This document shows, one piece after another, positions 27,213 to 34,960 of a DNA stretch of 64,000 nucleotides. This DNA is from Paraburkholderia aspalathi (GTDB lineage: Bacteria; Pseudomonadota; Gammaproteobacteria; Burkholderiales; Burkholderiaceae). The stretch is taken from assembly GCF_900116445.1 (NCBI RefSeq), contig NZ_FPBH01000008.1:186001-250000 (forward strand), in the 5' to 3' direction. Position 1 is the stretch's first letter, and each line of letters starts with the position of its first letter. The translations under genes were made by a program, and so were the position numbers. The notes below the pieces were generated by a model that was given only the letters and a program-made list of their open reading frames with translations, searched no databases and was not told the origin of the DNA.

Positions 27213-28477
27213 GTCCGTCCGGCGGCGGCGTTGACGCTGACGGCGCCGCGCGTTCGATTGCCGAGTCGGTCGCTCGCCGCAGTTACGGCAAGCTCGTCGC
27301 GCTGCTGGCGATGCGCACGCGCGACGTCGCCGCGGCCGAGGACGCGCTAGCGGACGCGTTTGCAGCCGCGCTCGCGGACTGGCCCGAGCGCGGCTGCCCC
27401 GCGAATCCCGAAGCGTGGCTGATGACGGTTGCGCGCCGCCGGGCGATCGATGGCGCGCGCCATCGGCATGTCGGCGACGAAGTGGTGAACCAGCTCGCGA
27501 TCCTCTCCGACGAGATCGACGAGCATGAAGCAGGTGTGTTGCCCGACCGGCGGCTTGCGCTGCTGTTCGCGTGCACGCACCCCGCGCTCGAGGCCGCGAT
27601 TCGCACGCCGCTGATGTTGCAGGTGGTGCTAGGGCTCGAAGCGAAGACGATCGCGTCCGCGTTCCTGATGTCGCCCGCCGCAATGAGCAAGCGTCTCGCG
27701 CGGGCGAAGAACAAGATCCGCGAAGCGGGCATCCCGTTTAGCGTGCCCGAGCGCGAGGAGTTGCCCGGCCGGCTCGCTGCCGTGCTGGAAGCGGTCTATG
27801 CGGCGTACGCGGAAGGGTGGACCGATCCGGTTGGCGGTGATACTGAGCGGCGCGATCTCGTCGGCGAGGCAATGTTTCTTGCGCAACTGCTCATCGAGCT
27901 GCTGCCCGAGGAGCCGGAGGCACTGGGTCTGCTCGCGCTAATGCTGTACGCCCAGGCGCGGCGCGATGCACGACGCGATGCGGCCGGCGACTACGTGCCG
28001 CTGTCGGCTCAGGATCCGGCGACATGGAACACGCCGATGATCGACGCTGCCAACGCATTGTTGCGACGCGCGAGCACATTCAACGCGATCGGACGCTTTC
28101 AGCTCGAAGCCGCGCTGCAGTCAGCGCATATTTACCGCTGCCAGACGCATCGGCCGAACTGGGGCGAGATCGTACAGCTCTACGATGCGCTTCTCGCGAT
28201 TGCGGCGTCGCCGGTGGTAGCGATCAACCGTGCGCTCGCCTTGGCGGAACGGGACGGCCCGCAGGCGGCGCTCGACGCGCTCGAGCCCTATTCGGACGAT
28301 CCGCGGTTGGCCGACTACCAGCCGTACTGGGCCGCGCGCGCCGATCTGCTGGTGCGTGCCGGCGCAACGGCCGAAGCGCTCGGCGCGTACGATCTCGCGA
28401 TCGGACTCGAGCGCGATCCGGCCGTGCGCCGCTTCCTGCAGCGCAAGCGCACCGAGCTGTCATCGGCGAGAAGTTAG
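27209..28477 (+). CDS. ECF42-type RNA polymerase sigma factor with C-terminal TPR-like extension
   Basis: Alternative sigma factor of 422 residues. Residues 20-170 hold the sigma-70 region 2 (AEDALADAFAAALADWPERG, then AWLMTVARRRAIDGARH) and region 4 (LGLEAKTIASAFLMSPAAMS, KRLARAKNKIREAGIPF). The remaining 240 or so residues form the helical TPR-like extension that marks ECF42 proteins and takes the place of a separate anti-sigma factor in control. The ATG at 27209 lies in the ATGA overlapping the YCII gene stop; the frame is open for 166 codons upstream but that stretch is the YCII gene read in another frame. No anti-sigma gene is adjacent. Target promoter unknown, probably its own operon. 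Confidence 0.92.
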   Translation: MSPSGGGVDADGAARSIAESVARRSYGKLVALLAMRTRDVAAAEDALADAFAAALADWPERGCPANPEAWLMTVARRRAIDGARHRHVGDEVVNQLAILSDEIDEHEAGVLPDRRLALLFACTHPALEAAIRTPLMLQVVLGLEAKTIASAFLMSPAAMSKRLARAKNKIREAGIPFSVPEREELPGRLAAVLEAVYAAYAEGWTDPVGGDTERRDLVGEAMFLAQLLIELLPEEPEALGLLALMLYAQARRDARRDAAGDYVPLSAQDPATWNTPMIDAANALLRRASTFNAIGRFQLEAALQSAHIYRCQTHRPNWGEIVQLYDALLAIAASPVVAINRALALAERDGPQAALDALEPYSDDPRLADYQPYWAARADLLVRAGATAEALGAYDLAIGLERDPAVRRFLQRKRTELSSARS

Positions 28478-28533
28478 ATCGACGCGTTGCGTTTGCCATG
28501 CGAGCTTGCAAGCCTTGCGCCGATGCTGAATCC

Positions 28534-29388
28534 TCAACACCCACACTTCCACTGCGGCTGCTGCAACGTCATCCCGTGCTGTCCCTTGTACGCGGCGACC
28601 GCGGGCGAGGTCCATCCCTCCAGCATCTGCGGTGCGAGCCGGTAGATCTCGATGCCAAGCGGACGGCATACCTCCAGCGGATCGCGCGCGTCCGGCCCCC
28701 ACATCGGCAACGAGAGATCGCCGCCAGGGCAGGTCGACAACGCGCAAAGCAGGTCGATTTCCGCGAAGAACTCGAGGTAATCCCCCTTCTTCGCGGGACA
28801 GGCTTTCATAAAGTACTTGTCTTCGAGATTCAGCCCGGTGCACTGGAACACGTTCAGCACGTCGTGCACGTCGTATTCGGTCAAGCCATACGGAGCAATT
28901 GCGCGCGTCAGGTTCGAGTGGCAGTGGAAATGGAAATCCTCACCCGTCAACATGCGGTTCACGTACGGATCGCAACGCGTGCCGAGCAGGTCGTGAACCC
29001 GGCCGCCATGCTCGTCGACGCCGTAATCGGCGAGGCTGTCGTCGGTGATCGTCACCATGGGGCGCAGGAAGGGTAGCGTCGACCACAAACGGTCGAAGGT
29101 GCTCACGTGCGCCTGTTGCAACTGGCGCGTGCGCGAGGCCCACATGCGCTCGCGCGGGTTGTGCAGATTCCACATGTTCAGGTCGGCTACTTGCGGACCT
29201 TCAATCGTGACGATGCGAAACACGTGGCCAGCCGGTACGGTCCATGCCTGACCCGAGCGGATGGGCACGACGATCGATTCAACCAGCGTGCGCGTATCGT
29301 GTTCGGAGGCGATGCGACCATAAAACGCCTTGTCGGGATCGAGCGCGGACCCCTTGGTGGATTGATAGGCGGCGGGGTAATTCAACAT
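28534..29388 (-). CDS. DUF1989 (urea carboxylase-associated / carboxyguanidine deiminase-like) protein
   Basis: Protein of 284 residues of the DUF1989 family, whose best-studied members, the urea carboxylase-associated proteins, act as carboxyguanidine deiminase. Seen: the core VPAGHVFRIVTIEGPQVADL (about 52-71), the metal-ligand-like HFHCHSN and the NVFQCTGLN segment, plus further Cys at TRCDPY, ACPAKKGDYLEFF and CPGGDLS. The ATG at 29388 has AGGAG about 10 nt upstream. It is longer than typical partners of urea carboxylase, and no urea carboxylase or allophanate hydrolase is nearby. It is the last gene of an operon with an amino-acid-type ABC importer and a GntR regulator, so it probably acts on the imported nitrogen compound. 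Exact reaction unknown. Confidence 0.85.
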   Translation of the reverse strand: MLNYPAAYQSTKGSALDPDKAFYGRIASEHDTRTLVESIVVPIRSGQAWTVPAGHVFRIVTIEGPQVADLNMWNLHNPRERMWASRTRQLQQAHVSTFDRLWSTLPFLRPMVTITDDSLADYGVDEHGGRVHDLLGTRCDPYVNRMLTGEDFHFHCHSNLTRAIAPYGLTEYDVHDVLNVFQCTGLNLEDKYFMKACPAKKGDYLEFFAEIDLLCALSTCPGGDLSLPMWGPDARDPLEVCRPLGIEIYRLAPQMLEGWTSPAVAAYKGQHGMTLQQPQWKCGC

Positions 29389-29499
29389 GATGGAGACTCC
29401 TTGATAAAGCACACGGACAGGCTGCGCTTGTCACGCGCTGTCGCCTGTGTGAGCAGTAGCCGTGAATCGGTGGACGAAGAAGGAATGAGAGGCAACGAA

Positions 29500-30174
29500 T
29501 CAAAGGTAATCGAGCAGCGCGTGCTCCGATTGCTTCAGGTAACCGGCAAGCGCGGCGCTCGCCTCGGCGGTGCGCCCACTCGCGATCAGTTCGAGAATCT
29601 CCTGATCCTTCGCAATCCAGGGACGCTGGAAGCGCCGCTCGTCGGGGGCCGACGCAAACACAAGACGCAGTTGCGCCAATATTGTCGTGAAGAATGTGTC
29701 GAACAGCGGGCTGCCGAGTAACTGCACGATGCGCCGGTGAAACAGCAGACTGTAGGTGCCGACGCTGCGCCAGTCGCCTTCGTCCGCCGCCGCTTGCGCG
29801 TGCACGACGGCGTCGCGCATCGCCGCGATTTCATCTTCCTCAATCGGGTCTTCGCGCATCAGGGCTTGCAGTTCGAGCGTGCGCCGCACCCGATAGATGT
29901 CGCGCACATCGTGGCGCGTCAGGGTGCGCACGATCACGCCGCGATGCCGGTAATGCACCGCGAGCCCTTCACGGCACAAGAGACGCAGCGCTTCACGCAG
30001 CGTGTTGCGCGAGACCTCGTGCGCCTGGGTGAGATCGTTCTCGACGAGTGCGGTGCCCGGCGGCAATTTGCCTTCAATGATCTCGTTGCGGATTGTCGAC
30101 AGAATCCGGTCCGTGACCGATTGCTCGGGCTCCTGCGCAGCGAGGGGAGTAACAGTTGATTGCGAGGTGGGCAT
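29500..30174 (-). CDS. GntR-family (FCD/FadR subfamily) transcriptional regulator
   Basis: Regulator of 224 residues. N-terminal winged helix: ILSTIRNEIIEGKLPPGTAL, then VSRNTLREALRLLCREGLAV. C-terminal all-helical FCD ligand domain: DIYRVRRTLELQALMRED, then FHRRIVQLLGSPLFDTFF, the usual metal- and acid-binding fold. It lies 8 bp behind the permease-ATPase gene and 111 bp before the DUF1989 gene in one minus-strand unit. The twin palindromes at 32689-32723 in front of the operon have the TTGTTnAACAA form typical of this subfamily and are its probable binding sites; the operon would be induced by the imported substrate or its product. Confidence 0.92.
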   Translation of the reverse strand: MPTSQSTVTPLAAQEPEQSVTDRILSTIRNEIIEGKLPPGTALVENDLTQAHEVSRNTLREALRLLCREGLAVHYRHRGVIVRTLTRHDVRDIYRVRRTLELQALMREDPIEEDEIAAMRDAVVHAQAAADEGDWRSVGTYSLLFHRRIVQLLGSPLFDTFFTTILAQLRLVFASAPDERRFQRPWIAKDQEILELIASGRTAEASAALAGYLKQSEHALLDYL

Positions 30175-30182
30175 ACGGTGTT

Positions 30183-31709
30183 TTATGCAAGGTGGACGTC
30201 TTTGAGGAAGCTGGCGATACGCGAAGTCTTGTCGAGCGTCGCCAGTTCGCGCGGCGGCGCATCGCTCACTATCATGCCTGCTTCCATGAACACGATACGG
30301 TCTGAAATACGGAACGCAAAGTTGATTTCGTGTGTGACGATAATCATGGTCATGCCTTCCTGGGCAAGTCCCTCGATGACCTTCAGTACTTCGTTGACCA
30401 GTTCCGGATCGAGCGCCGACGTCGGTTCGTCGAACAGAACAATCGACGGCTGCATCGCCAGGGCCCGCGCAATCGCGACGCGCTGCTGCTGACCGCCGGA
30501 CAACTGATGCGGATACTTGTGCGCATGCGCAGCCATGCCTACCTTTGCCAGCAAACGCATGCCGGATTCGTCGAGCGCGGTTCCGGTCAGACGCCCGTGA
30601 TAGCGGGGCGCGAGCGTCACATTCTGCAGCACAGTCTTATGTGGAAACAGGTTGAAGCTCTGAAACACCATGCCGATGTCGAGGATGCCGCGCATGTACT
30701 GCGCATGCGGTACCTTGCCATGCCTCGCACGGGGCGGCCACAGGAACGCCTTGTCATGCAGGCGCACTTCGCCGCCGTCGAGCGTCTCGAGGCCGTTCAG
30801 CGTGCGGATCAGCGAAGTCTTGCCCGAACCCGACGGGCCGATGATCGACACTACTTCTCCTGCGCGCACGGTCAAGTCGATCCCCTTGAGCACTTCATGA
30901 TCGCCGTAGCGCTTGCGGATGCCGATGGCTTCCAGCGAACGCGTCGCGCTGCCTGCTCGCGCGGTACGAACGTCCTTTGCTGCCTGCACGGGCCGCGGTG
31001 TTTCTACGGGAATGACGGCATTCGCAGCCCGCGTGCGGAGCGTGACATCAAGGTGCTTTTCGAGCATTTTCAACGCGTGGCCGAACACCGTGACGATCAG
31101 CACATAGTAGAACGAGACGGCCAGCATCGTCTCCAGCACCTTGAAGTTCTGCGTGTACAGGCGTTCGCCGACCAGCAGGATTTCCGCGAGCGAAATGACG
31201 GACACGAGCGACGTCAGTTTGACGATCGTAACGTACTCGTTAATGAGCGAGGGCAGCGCGACGCGAAACGCCTGCGGCAACACGATCAACCGTTGCAGGC
31301 CGACAAAGCGGATCCCGAGCGCCTTGCCTGCTTCGAGCTGGCCCTTGTGGAGCGACAGCAGGCCGCCGCGATGGATCTCGGCGATGTAGGCCGCTTCGCT
31401 GATCGAAAGCGCCAGCAGGCCGGCCCAGAACGGGTCGGACAACAGGCCGCCCGTCCAGGGCAGCACCTGCGGCAGGTTATAGACAAAGATCAGCAGCACC
31501 AGCAGCGGCAGGCTGCGAAAGAGCCAGATGTAGGTGCTGCATGCCACGCGTAGCGGCATGAACACAGACTGTTTGCCGAGCGCGAGTGCGAAGCCCGCGA
31601 CAATGCCGATCAGCCAGGTCGCGGCGCTCAGTTCGACGACGAGCCATGTGGCTTTCCAGAAGGCGGCGTCGAACAACAGCGAAGCCGTGTAGTGCCAGTC
31701 GAATACCAT
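30183..31709 (-). CDS. Fused ABC amino-acid permease and ATPase
   Basis: One polypeptide of 508 residues holding both inner-membrane and ATPase parts of a polar amino acid-type importer. Residues 1-220 form the permease with about five helices and the EAA loop (EAGKALGIRFVGLQRLIVLP). After a linker of about 40 residues, residues 260-508 form the ATPase with Walker A GPSGSGKTS, signature LSGGQQQR, Walker B IVLFDEPTSALD and the switch His in VTHE. Such fusions are less common than separate GlnP/GlnQ-like proteins; being homodimeric, the transporter would have identical halves. AGGGGA before the ATG at 31709. It follows the binding-protein gene by 75 bp. Confidence 0.93.
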   Translation of the reverse strand: MVFDWHYTASLLFDAAFWKATWLVVELSAATWLIGIVAGFALALGKQSVFMPLRVACSTYIWLFRSLPLLVLLIFVYNLPQVLPWTGGLLSDPFWAGLLALSISEAAYIAEIHRGGLLSLHKGQLEAGKALGIRFVGLQRLIVLPQAFRVALPSLINEYVTIVKLTSLVSVISLAEILLVGERLYTQNFKVLETMLAVSFYYVLIVTVFGHALKMLEKHLDVTLRTRAANAVIPVETPRPVQAAKDVRTARAGSATRSLEAIGIRKRYGDHEVLKGIDLTVRAGEVVSIIGPSGSGKTSLIRTLNGLETLDGGEVRLHDKAFLWPPRARHGKVPHAQYMRGILDIGMVFQSFNLFPHKTVLQNVTLAPRYHGRLTGTALDESGMRLLAKVGMAAHAHKYPHQLSGGQQQRVAIARALAMQPSIVLFDEPTSALDPELVNEVLKVIEGLAQEGMTMIIVTHEINFAFRISDRIVFMEAGMIVSDAPPRELATLDKTSRIASFLKDVHLA

Positions 31710-31784
31710 GTGCTTCCCCTTACGACGCGCAGCCGCGAGGGCGCGGGCGAGTGCCCGGCCTCAGGCTGCGCGCGCAACGTGCAG

Positions 31785-32654
31785 TTAGTTCGATGCCGTG
31801 CCGAGCGCCTGGGCAATGTCATTGCCGGTCGGCTCCGCGACGTTGTACTGTTTGAGTAGCGCCTGGTATTCACCCAGCTGTTTCATCGACGCAAACGCGC
31901 TCTTCAATTGGGCCAGCAGCGCGTCATTGCCTTTCTTGACGCCGAGCCCGATGACGACCGGATAGAGCGGGGTTGTCGACGTAATCGCCACGCGTCCGCC
32001 GAGCTTGTTGACGGTCATTTGCGCGACGGCCGAATCTTCGAATTGCGCGTCGACGGCGTGCGAGAGGACGGCCTGGGCCGCTTCCGGCGAAGTCTCGAAC
32101 TCGCGCACGTCGATTGCGCCGCGGCCGGCAGGTGTACAGACCTGCTTCGACACGTCGTTGAGTTTCGGAATCCACGACGCACCCTTGATCGAGCTCACGC
32201 GCTTGCCACACAGATCTTCGGGCTTCTTCGGCTCAAAGCCGGTGTGGCTCAAGGCGAGCAGCGACCCGCCGGTTTTCAGGTAGGGCACGAAGTCGATCTG
32301 TTTCGCGCGCTCCGGCGTTACATAGAGCGCCGACGCGATTACGTCGAAGCGATTGGCGTTCACGCCGAGGATCAGATTCGCGAAACGTGTGTCGACGAAG
32401 CCGGGCTGGAGCTTCAGATGCCCGGCGAGCTTCGTCATGAACGCGGGATCGAAGCCGGCCGGATCCGCGTCCTGCACGTAGTCGTACGGCGGATACGTCA
32501 GATCCGCGCCGATCGTCAGCTTGCCGGGCGCCACGGTCGGCGCGCCGCTCGAGGCGAACGCGTGAGACGCGGCGAATAGCGCGAGCGCGGCGGCGCACTT
32601 CGCGACCCGCGGCAGGGAGGGCATGACAGTTTTCAGATCAGGTTGGGCTTTCAT
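31785..32654 (-). CDS. ABC transporter periplasmic amino-acid-type binding protein
   Basis: Substrate-binding protein of 289 residues of the SBP family 3. The start at 32654 (MKAQPDLKTV) is chosen because the signal peptide (VAKCAAALALFAASHAFA) then sits at a normal place; an in-frame ATG at 32690 would overlap the operator. The mature protein begins KLTIGADLTYPPYDY, the standard family opening, and YVTPERAKQIDFVPYL is the conserved hinge region. Arg and Asp residues that bind the amino or carboxyl group of ligands cannot be assigned with certainty. It is the first gene of the operon with the fused importer, GntR and DUF1989 enzyme. Confidence 0.93.
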   Translation of the reverse strand: MKAQPDLKTVMPSLPRVAKCAAALALFAASHAFASSGAPTVAPGKLTIGADLTYPPYDYVQDADPAGFDPAFMTKLAGHLKLQPGFVDTRFANLILGVNANRFDVIASALYVTPERAKQIDFVPYLKTGGSLLALSHTGFEPKKPEDLCGKRVSSIKGASWIPKLNDVSKQVCTPAGRGAIDVREFETSPEAAQAVLSHAVDAQFEDSAVAQMTVNKLGGRVAITSTTPLYPVVIGLGVKKGNDALLAQLKSAFASMKQLGEYQALLKQYNVAEPTGNDIAQALGTASN

Positions 32655-32681
32655 GGAGTTCTCGCTCGTCGGAGTGGAGGT

Positions 32682-32723
32682 AATATACATTGTTGAACAA
32701 TAGAAAAAATATTGTTCAACAAT
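32682..32723 (-). promoter_or_regulatory. Paired 13-bp operator and -10 element of the importer/DUF1989 operon
   Basis: Two copies of ATTGTT-S-AACAAT, at 32689-32701 and 32711-32723, their centres 22 bp apart (two helical turns, same face of DNA). Each is a perfect palindrome around one base. On the minus strand TATATT (plus 32682-32687) directly abuts the first copy and can serve as -10, 28 bp before the ATG; no good -35 is visible. The form matches FadR-subfamily GntR operators, so the operon's own GntR is the likely binder, acting as repressor. Confidence 0.68.
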
Positions 32724-32945
32724 AATTCCTGCATAAGCAGAATCCGAACCAGGGAAGTGGGGAGGTGGGTAAGCGCGCTGTGATGTGGGTCTGGCGCGGC
32801 TGTGCGGGACATGCAGGCTGGTCTTTAACGGAGGCGTGGCCGCCGCAGGCGCACCGGTTCCGTGCGCCTGCGCGTGTTACTGGCGAACGCGTTCAGGAAC
32901 GGTGCATTTCGTGGGGAAGGAGGGAGCGTGCCTGCGCGGCGCGAC

Positions 32946-33875
32946 TCACCCGATGCTGCCTGCAAACCTCTCAGCCAACCGCTCCCGCTCGAATGCCTCG
33001 ACAACGAAATCGACAAACACCCGGGTTTTCGCCGGCAGAAGCGCTCGCGTCGCGTAGTAGATCGAGATCGCCCCGGCGTCCGCGTACCAGCGCGGTAGCA
33101 ATCGCACGAGTTCCCCTCGTTCAATCGAAGACAGCACGTCCGACACGGCCAGCAACGTCACGCCCAGTCCGAGAATCGCTGCCTCGCGCATTGCTGCCGG
33201 GTCATTGACCATGATGGTCTCGCCGAGCTGTGCGGGCATCTCATCGCCTACCGCGTTACGCATCGTCCGATGACGCACGCGGCCCGTGCGGCTCGAGCGC
33301 ATCACGATGCCGTCGAGGTCCGCAAGATCGCCGGGATCTATCGGCGATAGGCGGCCGGCCATGTAAGCCGGAGACGCAACCGCCACGAGATGCGCGGGCG
33401 TCAATGCGCGCGACACGACGCCCGGTGCGAGATCGAAGCCACCACCCAGCGCTGCGTCGTAGCCCTCTTCAATCAGGTCAACCGGCCGGTTCTCGAAGTG
33501 CCAATCCGGACGAATCATTGGATAGCGTGCGAGGAACGCCGGCAGCAGCGGCATGACGTACGTGATGCCGAACGTCGGCGCCATGCTGACCTTCAGCACG
33601 CCGGCCGGCTCGCCCCGATCGTTCGAGACGGACGCGATTGCCGCCTGCAGCGCATCCAGATTGCCGCCGATTTCCACGAGAAAGCGCTCGCCCGCCTCGG
33701 TCAGCGTGAGCTTGCGCGTCGAGCGTTGGAATAGCCGCACACCGAGATTGCGTTCGAGCAGCGCAACGTTGCGGCTGACCGCGGCGGGCGTCAGCGCAAG
33801 GCGCCGCGCGGCCGCGGAGAAGCTGCCCGTTTCGGCGCTGCGGACAAACGACTCGAGGTTGGCGAGGGTTTCCAT
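32946..33875 (-). CDS. LysR-family transcriptional regulator
   Basis: Regulator of 309 residues. HTH domain: METLANLESFVRSAETGSFS, then ALTPAAVSRNVALLERNLGV and RLFQRSTRKLTLTEAGERF. C-terminal effector domain with MAPTFGITYVMPLLPAFLAR. It belongs to the common DsdC/AaeR-like group of LysR proteins that regulate a divergent neighbour. It diverges from the small NADP-binding oxidoreductase gene at 34043, with a LysR-type box in the 167-bp gap, so that gene is the expected target. Confidence 0.92.
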   Translation of the reverse strand: METLANLESFVRSAETGSFSAAARRLALTPAAVSRNVALLERNLGVRLFQRSTRKLTLTEAGERFLVEIGGNLDALQAAIASVSNDRGEPAGVLKVSMAPTFGITYVMPLLPAFLARYPMIRPDWHFENRPVDLIEEGYDAALGGGFDLAPGVVSRALTPAHLVAVASPAYMAGRLSPIDPGDLADLDGIVMRSSRTGRVRHRTMRNAVGDEMPAQLGETIMVNDPAAMREAAILGLGVTLLAVSDVLSSIERGELVRLLPRWYADAGAISIYYATRALLPAKTRVFVDFVVEAFERERLAERFAGSIG

Positions 33876-33895
33876 CCGGAAATCTTAAAGCATTA

Positions 33896-33912
33896 CTTGA
33901 AAATAATTCAAG
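33896..33912. promoter_or_regulatory. LysR-type operator between LysR and the oxidoreductase gene
   Basis: Perfect interrupted palindrome CTTGAA-AATAA-TTCAAG, containing the T-N11-A core typical of LysR boxes. It begins 21 bp before the LysR start and lies 131 bp before the oxidoreductase start, which fits autoregulation with activation of the divergent gene. Confidence 0.5.
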
Positions 33913-34042
33913 CGATTCCCGGCTAATCATCAAGCAATAAAGGCGGCAACATTCAGTCACCTAGCCGAGGGAGTGAACCTCAGATGTCCCTCTCCTTGCC
34001 GGCTTACCACTTGATTGATCACTCTTCACCAGGAGCATCGTT

Positions 34043-34645
34043 ATGAGCACCATCGGTATCATCGGAGCAGGCGCCATCGGATCCGCGTTCGCGAGAGCGC
34101 TGGCGGGCAAAGGCCTCAAGGCCGTCATTGCGAACAGCCGGGGCCCGGCCTCACTCGCTGACCTCGTGCGCGAGCTCGGTCCATCGATCACGCCGGGAAC
34201 GCGCGAACAGGCGGCCGCGCAGGACATCGTCCTTGTCGCAGTCAACTGGGCGAAGCTGCCGACCGCCTTGGCCGGGCTGCCGGACTTCGGCGGCCGCATC
34301 GTGATCGACGCGAACAACGCGATCGAGCCGCCGCTGTTCAAGCCGGCCGAATTGCATGGCCGGACGTCGAGCGGAATCTTCTCGGAACTCGTGCCGGGCG
34401 CACGCGTCGTGAAGGCGTTCAATCATCTGCCGGCACATCTCCTCTCGAAGGATCCACAGGCCGAAGGCGGACGCCGCGTGCTGTTCTTCGCGGGAGACGA
34501 CGCGCAGGCGAAAGCGGCGGTGAGCGGATTGATCGAGCAGCTCGGTTTCTTCGGCATCGACCTGGGTTCGCTCGAAGCCGGGGGCCAGCTAGTTCAAATC
34601 CCGGGCGGCCCGCTGCCCGTGCACAACTTCGTTAAGTTTGGATAA
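34043..34645 (+). CDS. NADP-binding oxidoreductase (F420-dependent NADP reductase-like fold)
   Basis: Short Rossmann-fold protein of 200 residues. It opens with STIGIIGAGAIGSAFARALA, the dinucleotide loop GAGAIG at about 8-13; Asn30-Ser31-Arg32 (IANSRGP) after the second strand suggests NADP preference, as in F420-dependent NADP reductases and relatives. Later segments IVIDANNAIEPP and VVKAFNHLPAHLL also fit that family. Betaproteobacteria generally lack F420, so an ordinary NADP-dependent reductase is more probable. Divergent from a LysR gene; a redox or drug-response role is possible, substrate unknown. Confidence 0.88.
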   Translation: MSTIGIIGAGAIGSAFARALAGKGLKAVIANSRGPASLADLVRELGPSITPGTREQAAAQDIVLVAVNWAKLPTALAGLPDFGGRIVIDANNAIEPPLFKPAELHGRTSSGIFSELVPGARVVKAFNHLPAHLLSKDPQAEGGRRVLFFAGDDAQAKAAVSGLIEQLGFFGIDLGSLEAGGQLVQIPGGPLPVHNFVKFG

Positions 34646-34960
34646 CCAAACAAAGGCGTGGAATGCCGCGCCTTTCATCAGACTTTAGGCGAATCGCTTT
34701 CGCCAGAACCGTGCTGCCGGCTCGGCACAAAGGAGATGGCACCGGCCTTTCCGAAGGCCTCCAAAAGGGTTGAGGCGAATATCTTGCTGCGCTCGTCAAG
34801 GTGTATCGTGACAACGATGTTGTCAGTTGTAAGCATTGCCGATCGCACAAATGTCGCCTTGTCCCGTGCATTTCGTGCGTACCGGTGCAGTGAGCCAAAG
34901 GAACGGGGCGCGCGCCCTCTTGAGCCATGACGGGCGAAGCTCGAACACCAGCCACGACAG
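34646..34960. other. Intergenic region before the giant sensor protein
   Basis: 315 bp. A 52-codon minus-strand frame (34836 down to 34678, starting MLTTDNIVVTIHLDERSKIF) looks weakly protein-like but has no ribosome site and no recognised family; I do not call it a gene. No terminator or clear promoter recognised. Confidence 0.3.

Noticed and set aside
30330..31553. Plus-strand frame of 407 codons opposite the ABC fusion gene
   Set aside because: Antisense shadow without domains; the minus strand has all ABC motifs.
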